From the NCBI GenBank assembly GCA_012961655.1, contig DTYX01000896.1, positions 1 through 19,639 of the forward strand: a stretch of 19,639 bases of DNA. The letters run 5' to 3'. The translations under genes were made by a program, and so were the position numbers. The notes under the pieces are model-generated. The model saw only the letters and a list, made by a program, of their open reading frames with translations. It had not been told where the DNA came from and did not search any database. Source of the DNA: Candidatus Poribacteria bacterium (GTDB taxonomy: Bacteria; Poribacteria; WGA-4E; DTYX01). Positions 14,653 to 19,639 of the stretch are shown here, piece after piece. Position 1 is the first letter of the stretch. The number at the start of each line of letters is the position of its first letter.

Positions 14653-15573
14653 TCACTTCATCCTTTTAGGCAAAAGTTCCTTTTTGAGCTTGCACACCAT
14701 CGTGTAAGCTGGGTCAAAAACATTTCCGACGTCGTATTCAACGCATTGTCCGAGTAGGATGTGCGCCGCGCGCGCGTCCAAACCTAAGTCATCTTGAAGC
14801 CAGCGTATCATTTCAGTGGTGGCGTGTTGAAGCGCCTGGTCTAATGGACGAGCGTTGCCGACCGTTAGGATGTATTCATCGTTCTCCGCCCGAGGCCAGT
14901 TGATTTTTTTATCCTTGAGCAGTTGGACGGTGAATTGTACGTCGAAGGATATCTCGATGCCAGTGCCAACTATCTCCCCGTCTCCCTGTACGGCGTGTCC
15001 GTCCCCCATAAATAACAGGGCTCCTGGGACGAAAACCGGAAAGTAGACCGTTACTCCAGCGGCGAAGCCTTTATAGTCCATGTTGCCGCCGTGAGCGGCA
15101 GATGTGCCGGAGGAGATAATCTGTCCTCTCGGCGGCGCCACGCCGAAGCATCCCAACATCGGCGCTAACGGTAGGGTGAGGCGCCCGAGATCTGTTTCGG
15201 GCTTAATCAGCGTGGCTGTACCTTTTTCAAGGTCTAATTCCCACTCAGCGGTGATGTGTTCTTGCGGCATCTCTGGAACATAATATGGCTCAACTACGTT
15301 TGAGGCGATGATGGTAGAAGTTCGACCTATACGTCGGTTCGGCCATAATTTATCAAATCGGACAACTAAAGTATCCCCTGGTTCAGCACTCTCCACGTAA
15401 AAGGGGCCCGTTTGAGGATTTCCGCCAGGCGTTACTTCCTGGTCGGAAGCGTCACGGCCGGCATTATCCACCGTTGTGGTGATTACTGTGTCGCCGCCAG
15501 ATATCCGCAGGACTGGCTCGTAGGAACCCAGAGCGGTGTAATAGATATTGGGTTGAAAATGACGAATCGCCAT
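14653..15573 (-). CDS. acetamidase/formamidase-family amidohydrolase
   Basis: The 306-residue protein matches the FmdA/AmdA family, cytoplasmic metal-dependent enzymes that release ammonia from formamide, acetamide or related short amides. Family blocks are SAEPGDTLVVRFDKLWPN (62-79), RGQIISSGTSAAHGGNMDY (149-167) and FMGDGHAVQGDGE (188-200). The start is the ATG at 15573, preceded by AAGGAG. An in-frame ATG at 15627 would overlap the upstream stop and adds 18 residues of unlikely N-terminus. It lies 50 nt after the class IV aminotransferase gene on the same strand, so the two are probably co-transcribed and may share a nitrogen-compound pathway. The true amide substrate is unknown. Confidence 0.88.
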   Translation of the reverse strand: MAIRHFQPNIYYTALGSYEPVLRISGGDTVITTTVDNAGRDASDQEVTPGGNPQTGPFYVESAEPGDTLVVRFDKLWPNRRIGRTSTIIASNVVEPYYVPEMPQEHITAEWELDLEKGTATLIKPETDLGRLTLPLAPMLGCFGVAPPRGQIISSGTSAAHGGNMDYKGFAAGVTVYFPVFVPGALLFMGDGHAVQGDGEIVGTGIEISFDVQFTVQLLKDKKINWPRAENDEYILTVGNARPLDQALQHATTEMIRWLQDDLGLDARAAHILLGQCVEYDVGNVFDPAYTMVCKLKKELLPKRMK

Positions 15574-15623
15574 ATTGTCTCTCCTTATCTCGAATGGGTT
15601 TGTAGTCGGTAAGAGAAAAAGCT

Positions 15624-16505
15624 TCAACGGTAATTATTCTGATACTCTTTGAATACCTCGCTCAAATTTTGCGTTACAACTCCCGGTCTGCCGTTTCCTA
15701 TCACTATATCGTCAATTTTAACTACGGGCACTATATTGCGGGTGGATGAGGCTATAAAAGCTTCGTCTACTGATTGTAAATCGTTATAAACGAAATAGTC
15801 CTCTTTAATCGCGATATCGGTCATCTGTTTAGCTAATTGCAGGATAACTTTGCGGGTAATTCCCGCTAGAATACGCCCATCCAAAGGATGAGTAGTAACG
15901 GTACGGCGACGAACTATGAAAAAATTGAAAGTGGTGCCCTCCAATACAATCTGCTTCTCATCTGGAGTGATGAACAGAGCCTGGTCAGCCCCGAACTTCT
16001 TAACTACTGTCTGATGGGCAATCACAGCTCCGACGTAATTCAGCAGTTTTACCTCTGGCCACTGTCTTTGATACGGATAAGACGCCAATTTCATACCTTC
16101 TCGATACCATCTATCCGGCGGAGATTTTAGCGGAAAGACAGCGATGTATAAATCAGCCGGGCCAATCGGCGCGACTCCATTATCCGCCGCTACTCCGCCG
16201 CTATATATTATTTCCAACAACATATCTCCAGCTTGATTTTGACGATTTTTGGCGACCGTTTCTGCCACAATCCCTCTCAATTCATCCTTAGTTTGTGGCA
16301 AATCCATATAAATCGCTCCGGCTGAATTAAAAAGGCGGTCTATATGGTCATCTAAATGAAAAACTTTATCCCCCAGAGTTCTGCAAGCAGTGAAAATCCG
16401 ATAGCCACGAATAGTCCCAACGATGTCAGAGGCTATCGGTATAGCTAATTTTTCGGTGGAGATATATTCTCCGTTGGCGTAAGATAACATAGCCGTTAAT
16501 TTCAT
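15624..16505 (-). CDS. class IV (fold-type IV) PLP aminotransferase
   Basis: The 293-residue protein belongs to the family of branched-chain aminotransferase, D-amino-acid aminotransferase and aminodeoxychorismate lyase. The PLP lysine is K153 in EVKLLNYVGAV, the glutamate that contacts the pyridine nitrogen is E189 in VLEGTTFNFF, and FHLDDHIDRL (49-58) is the family's substrate/phosphate-side motif. A C-terminal DEAFIASSTRNIVPVVKID is typical of branched-chain/D-amino-acid members. The ATG at 16505 follows an excellent AGGAGGAG. Specificity cannot be fixed: pairing with an acetamidase suggests amine or amide catabolism rather than leucine synthesis, since no ilv/leu genes are near. Confidence 0.9.
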   Translation of the reverse strand: MKLTAMLSYANGEYISTEKLAIPIASDIVGTIRGYRIFTACRTLGDKVFHLDDHIDRLFNSAGAIYMDLPQTKDELRGIVAETVAKNRQNQAGDMLLEIIYSGGVAADNGVAPIGPADLYIAVFPLKSPPDRWYREGMKLASYPYQRQWPEVKLLNYVGAVIAHQTVVKKFGADQALFITPDEKQIVLEGTTFNFFIVRRRTVTTHPLDGRILAGITRKVILQLAKQMTDIAIKEDYFVYNDLQSVDEAFIASSTRNIVPVVKIDDIVIGNGRPGVVTQNLSEVFKEYQNNYR

Positions 16506-16520
16506 TGTACTCCTCCTGAA

Positions 16521-16548
16521 TTGACAATTTTACATTTACTCATAATTT
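16521..16548 (+). promoter_or_regulatory. possible sigma70-type promoter
   Basis: TTGACA (16521-16526) and TAATTT (16543-16548), 16 nt apart, point toward the exported-protein fragment. It lies divergently just upstream of the aminotransferase ribosome site. The -10 is weak. Confidence 0.4.
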
Positions 16549-16631
16549 TTATCAACAAAACGACGTTGCTCACTGAAAGTATAGATTATGATAAAGTTGA
16601 ATCTTATAAACTTGAAAGAACCAGGTGTATC

Positions 16632-16922
16632 ATGATGAGAGCAATTTCCATTGTCCTATTTACATTGATGTTCGGCTTGATGACAACCTATCTTTGCGCT
16701 AAAACAATACAAGATTTCGGCAAATGGAACGTGGGCGAGAATCTTCTTGAGAATAGCGGATTTGAAGAAAATACCGATGCCTGGACTTTGGAAGCTGGAG
16801 CCGGCGGAAACCGTAACTGTGTCATTTCCTGGGTCATAGAGAAGTGCCGAATTGCGAACTTCAAACTCTGGAAACACGCATCTGCAATCGCCGCAGAACA
16901 GGCGACATCCCCAGCGATTTGA
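16632..16922 (+). pseudogene. exported protein, N-terminal fragment
   Basis: Tandem ATGs at 16632 and 16635 open a good signal peptide (RAISIVLFTLMFGLMTTYLCAK). This is followed by NLLENSGFEENTDAWTLEAGAG, the typical start of a secreted carbohydrate-binding/discoidin-like module that normally continues for 100 residues or more. From about 16810 the sense is lost: the frame drifts through NCVISWVIEKC to a stop at 16920-16922, while a different gene fragment begins in another frame. I read it as the 5' stump of a larger secreted protein joined by a deletion to an unrelated gene. A plausible CAGGTG ribosome site precedes it. Confidence 0.6.
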
Positions 16923-17044
16923 TTCCCGATGCCTATCATGAATTTGTCAGAACGGGTGATACTTTGCTATTGAAAGAGATTTTTCAACATAATGCCCTGG
17001 ATTTGATTACTATGGCTGAGTTGATTGCGGCTTTAAGGCGATAA
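16817..17044 (+). pseudogene. YprB-like RNase H-fold exonuclease, C-terminal fragment
   Basis: The plus-strand frame ending at the TAA at 17042-17044 reads PNCELQTLETRICNRRRTGD, IPSDLIPDAYHEFVRTGD, then HNALDLITMAELIAAL. This is the characteristic last part of the predicted 3'-5' exonuclease family (YprB, RNase H-like), where the HNxLDxxTLxxL motif carries the last catalytic aspartate. Everything before it, including the first catalytic DxE motif, is missing: a stop lies in frame at 16814 and the upstream DNA belongs to another gene. It cannot encode an active nuclease. Confidence 0.65.
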
Positions 17045-17228
17045 TCCAATATTTTCAGAAGCAAACAAATGAGTTTCTTTAGGATTTCTTGATTTTATGC
17101 CGCTCAAATGAACTCAAATCTGTTCTGGTCAGCAATAAAAACTATCTTGAAGTGAAAAGAAGGGATTTTGGCTTATATAGGAATTAGGTGAAAAGGCTTG
17201 TTAGCATTTAAGCGAGTGGTTCGCCTAA
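17045..17228. other. A/T-rich intergenic stretch with a weak inverted repeat
   Basis: No gene is seen. GAATTAGGTGAA (17181-17192) and TTCGCCTAATT (17220-17230) form an imperfect hairpin reaching into the stop codon of the large minus-strand gene. It has no T-tract on either side, so a terminator role is only possible. Confidence 0.35.
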
Positions 17229-19541
17229 TTATGCGACAGACAACTCGGGTATCTGTTGCTCTTCTAACCATTCGATGGAATAGTGCAGCAGATTTTCCAT
17301 CACTTTGGCATTTATCTGCACATCTGATTCAGATTCATTTCGGAATGCCGTTACAAGGTAGATACCTTTGCCATATCTAAGAGCCAATACTGCCGCATCG
17401 CTACCCCCGTTTACTGTGGCAAGAACGGTGAAATTATTTGTCCATTCCGCCCAGCTATCCGAGATGACAACATCTCCGGGTTCTATCTGATTTGGCGCCT
17501 TGAATAAATCTCCGGCATATATGGTCGCATCAAATTCTCTCGTCTCCGGCCTATCCACCCCGACAAGTCGTTCTGGAATCCATCCCGCTCTTCTCGGAGT
17601 AACAGTAAGATACTGCCCGGATGTAATAACAATACCACCTTTAGATACAAAATTCTTGATTTTGGATTCAGTTCCCATTCTGAGTTGGTAGCCGTCTCTG
17701 AAGATTTCACCTTGGCCAAGCCAAAGGATTTTTGCTCGTTCTATGCGTGGTAGAGTAATATCCTGAGTCTGTTCATAAAGGATTTTGTGTTCGTGGATAC
17801 GCTCGAATCTGCGTAAAACAGGGAATTCTACTCTAGTCATGTTTCCCATAAGCGCCAGCACTTTAATTGGCAGATTTATTTTACTCTCCGAGTGAAGATA
17901 TCCATTTCCCATAATGGGGGAATATAAAACTTGCGGAATACTAGATTTTGCCAATTTATCCTTCTCTAGCTTTTCCAATAAAACTGCTTGCCCTAACATC
18001 CGTTTTTTCTTAACATTGGGTGCTATCAGACGATGTGGTTTTATCGGACGCAATTTTTTCTCAAGCGTCACAAAATCATTTTCAACTTCCCATCTTCGGC
18101 TATAATGAATGTCAACTTCTCTTGGGTCGACTCTATCTTGGTCGACATTTGTGATGTAGCCGTGATAGATATGTATACCTGGAATTGGGTCATTGTTTTC
18201 GTCAACAATGAGAACTTCCTCCTCTGGCTTCTCTTCACCCTCAAGGAAACTTTCGGTCATTGCGCTTAGTTTCATGCGCAATGGCTCATATTTTTCAACC
18301 CGGCTCGTTGGTTTCGCCACATCTTTGTGGAAAACAACATCCGCCATTCTCTCTTCGGTAAAATATACAGTCTGTTTTGCGTAGTTCTTCCAGTTTAACG
18401 TTTTATGTTTGGCAACAGTCACTCCACTAAATGGGCCGAGACCAGTCGCTTGGCTGAACTGGTCGAATGGTACAAACATCTGACCATATTTTTCCAGAGA
18501 CGGGAAGCGTTTTTCCAACTCTTTCATCTCTTGTTGAGTTTTATTATTCTTGTCTTTAAATTCAATCTTCGTTAATTGGACTGGATAAGAGAGATTGCTT
18601 TCGACTAAAAGTCCATCGCCTTGCCTGGTTACTCGCAGTTCTCTATCCTCTGCGGGTTGGCTATCATCGTCACTTTCTATTGTCACGGAAAAAGTATCTA
18701 TGTACTTTACATCCATGAAATAGCAAAAGTTTTTGGTATAGTCAACGAATATTACATGCTTGGGGTCAGCAACCTCCTTGACTTCTTTGCCGAGTTGGAC
18801 CTTTGTCCCAACCATTCGCTCGAGGGTTTGGTCATAATCGAAATCGCCGAGATAAGCGGATTGTAATCTTCGCTCTACATCTTTAAGACCCTCGGTCTTA
18901 GTTTGAAGTTCTTGTTCAGTTGTTCTTTCAAGATTTTCTATCTCTTTGTAGAACTGCTGTTTGTAAATTCTGCTCTGCACGTATCTGCTGTATATCTGTT
19001 TAAATACAGTATCAAAAGCGCTTTTCATGAAACCGTAGGCGTTTCTCAATTTTCTATACAACATCGCAAGAGGACCTGGGTGGTACGCTTTATCCTTATC
19101 TTTTTCGCGTTCTTCTAGTTCCCGCTCTGTCATTTCGTCATGATAACGTATATACGCCGCAACATCGGTATTGGCATTGACCCCTTCAAGGTAATAACTG
19201 CCCCCCTTGCCCTCTAAGCGCGCTTTTTCGGAGATGATTTCAACGCCTTTCATCTGTACGCGTAGGATACCTCGAAAGGTATGTACACCTTGAAAAGGTT
19301 CCTTCAATTTTAGGTTCACATACTTACCGATAAGCGGCTTCAGCAATCGGTCCTTCATCAAAAAATCGAGGATTTGAGCAAGCGCAGCCATTACAAAGAG
19401 AAAGCCGATGCCAATCCAAAACTTATACTTGCTTATCCACGTTGTAACCTCTTCGGCGGCTTCTGCAGAAGGAACCAAGAGGAGGGATATTATCTGAAAG
19501 AGAAACACTACGAATAAAGTCAGATAGGCTGGGGTTTTCAA
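17229..19541 (-). CDS. large membrane-anchored protein of unknown function with GATase-like C-terminus
   Basis: I do not recognise this 770-residue protein. It begins with a signal peptide or first membrane helix (TLFVVFLFQIISLLLVPSAEA, ~8-28) and a second helix (FWIGIGFLFVMAALAQILDFL, 41-61). The central region is mostly hydrophilic, with charged helical stretches (ERELEEREKDKDK ~138-150; a likely coiled coil ~200-240) and beta-rich segments. The C-terminal ~150 residues (ILWLGQGEIFRDGYQLR, FVSKGGIVITSGQYL, YGKGIYLVTAF, MENLLHYSIEWL) resemble the class I glutamine-amidotransferase-like/ThuA-type fold used by many membrane proteins as a non-catalytic module. The start is a TTG at 19541 inside a hairpin, without a good ribosome site, so the N-terminus is uncertain. 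Confidence 0.8.
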   Translation of the reverse strand: MKTPAYLTLFVVFLFQIISLLLVPSAEAAEEVTTWISKYKFWIGIGFLFVMAALAQILDFLMKDRLLKPLIGKYVNLKLKEPFQGVHTFRGILRVQMKGVEIISEKARLEGKGGSYYLEGVNANTDVAAYIRYHDEMTERELEEREKDKDKAYHPGPLAMLYRKLRNAYGFMKSAFDTVFKQIYSRYVQSRIYKQQFYKEIENLERTTEQELQTKTEGLKDVERRLQSAYLGDFDYDQTLERMVGTKVQLGKEVKEVADPKHVIFVDYTKNFCYFMDVKYIDTFSVTIESDDDSQPAEDRELRVTRQGDGLLVESNLSYPVQLTKIEFKDKNNKTQQEMKELEKRFPSLEKYGQMFVPFDQFSQATGLGPFSGVTVAKHKTLNWKNYAKQTVYFTEERMADVVFHKDVAKPTSRVEKYEPLRMKLSAMTESFLEGEEKPEEEVLIVDENNDPIPGIHIYHGYITNVDQDRVDPREVDIHYSRRWEVENDFVTLEKKLRPIKPHRLIAPNVKKKRMLGQAVLLEKLEKDKLAKSSIPQVLYSPIMGNGYLHSESKINLPIKVLALMGNMTRVEFPVLRRFERIHEHKILYEQTQDITLPRIERAKILWLGQGEIFRDGYQLRMGTESKIKNFVSKGGIVITSGQYLTVTPRRAGWIPERLVGVDRPETREFDATIYAGDLFKAPNQIEPGDVVISDSWAEWTNNFTVLATVNGGSDAAVLALRYGKGIYLVTAFRNESESDVQINAKVMENLLHYSIEWLEEQQIPELSVA

Positions 19542-19547
19542 CCCCAG
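19529..19547. repeat. hairpin over the start codon of the 770-residue protein gene
   Basis: CTGGGGTT (19529-19536) and AACCCCAG (19540-19547) form an 8-bp perfect stem with a 3-nt loop that covers the TTG start. It could be a regulatory hairpin or the end of a small repeat that replaced the original start region. In the 92 bases from there to the window end I see only a ~30-codon minus-strand frame without a start, whose TGA overlaps the TTG. Confidence 0.5.
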
Positions 19548-19639
19548 TAAAGTTTTTCTAAACTTTCTAATAATTTTTCATCAAATTTTTGAGAAAAACC
19601 AGTTTCAGCAATATAAGAATTTACATCAATTCACATATC

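Noticed and set aside
1..19639. CRISPR array, rRNA genes, or full insertion sequence
   Set aside because: No regularly spaced repeats, no rRNA-like stretches and no transposase frame were seen; only short palindromic elements are present.

Overview
The window looks like a chromosomal segment of an uncultured bacterium at roughly 40-50% GC. Its gene content is bacterial: lspA, gatB (amidotransferase route to Gln-tRNA/Asn-tRNA), rlmN, sigma70-type promoters and lipoproteins with lipoboxes. The mix of LarA-like, SDR, Gfo/Idh/MocA, acetamidase/formamidase, URO-D-like and polysaccharide-deacetylase-like genes resembles sponge- and soil-associated lineages such as Candidatus Poribacteria. That assignment is an inference from gene content, not from a search.

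Layout. 1-2126 (+): the 3' part of an isoleucyl-tRNA-synthetase-like gene whose KMSKS and SDQHRGWF motifs are gone, then lspA and a small exported hypothetical protein. 2150-2826 (-): a 5'-truncated, frameshifted polysaccharide-deacetylase-like remnant lying against tRNA-Glu(TTC). 2918-3316 (-): a tRNA-Lys(TTT) gene whose anticodon loop is split by a 323-nt group I intron. This is the most striking object in the window. A 42-bp palindrome with back-to-back consensus promoters separates it from a LarA-like racemase + SDR operon (3456-5503, +). 5709-6239: the 5' part of a URO-D-like gene that runs into the gatB promoter. 6318-8834: gatB and rlmN, 3 nt apart. 8819-8949: a MITE-like palindromic element with an 11-bp flanking duplication that has replaced the C-terminal codons of rlmN.

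9033-11155: two convergent lipoprotein genes (HEAT-repeat; IPT/TIG + Ig-like + LysM-like) sharing an 18-bp terminator hairpin. 11352-11604: a decayed coding remnant. 11625-12665: a Gfo/Idh/MocA oxidoreductase. 12671-12791: short repeats and a GC-rich hairpin. 12735-14519 (-): a badly decayed glycoside-hydrolase-like gene. 14653-16505 (-): an acetamidase/formamidase-family and class IV aminotransferase pair. 16632-17044 (+): a chimera of two gene fragments, a secreted protein N-terminus and a YprB-like exonuclease C-terminus. 17229-19541 (-): a 770-residue membrane-anchored protein of unknown function.

Overall, translation and lipoprotein-maturation genes (lspA, tRNAs, gatB, rlmN) are intact and mostly driven by TTGACA/17 bp/TATAAT-type promoters, while several catabolic or secreted genes are truncated or frameshifted. 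This suggests repeated deletion and small-element activity in the accessory part.
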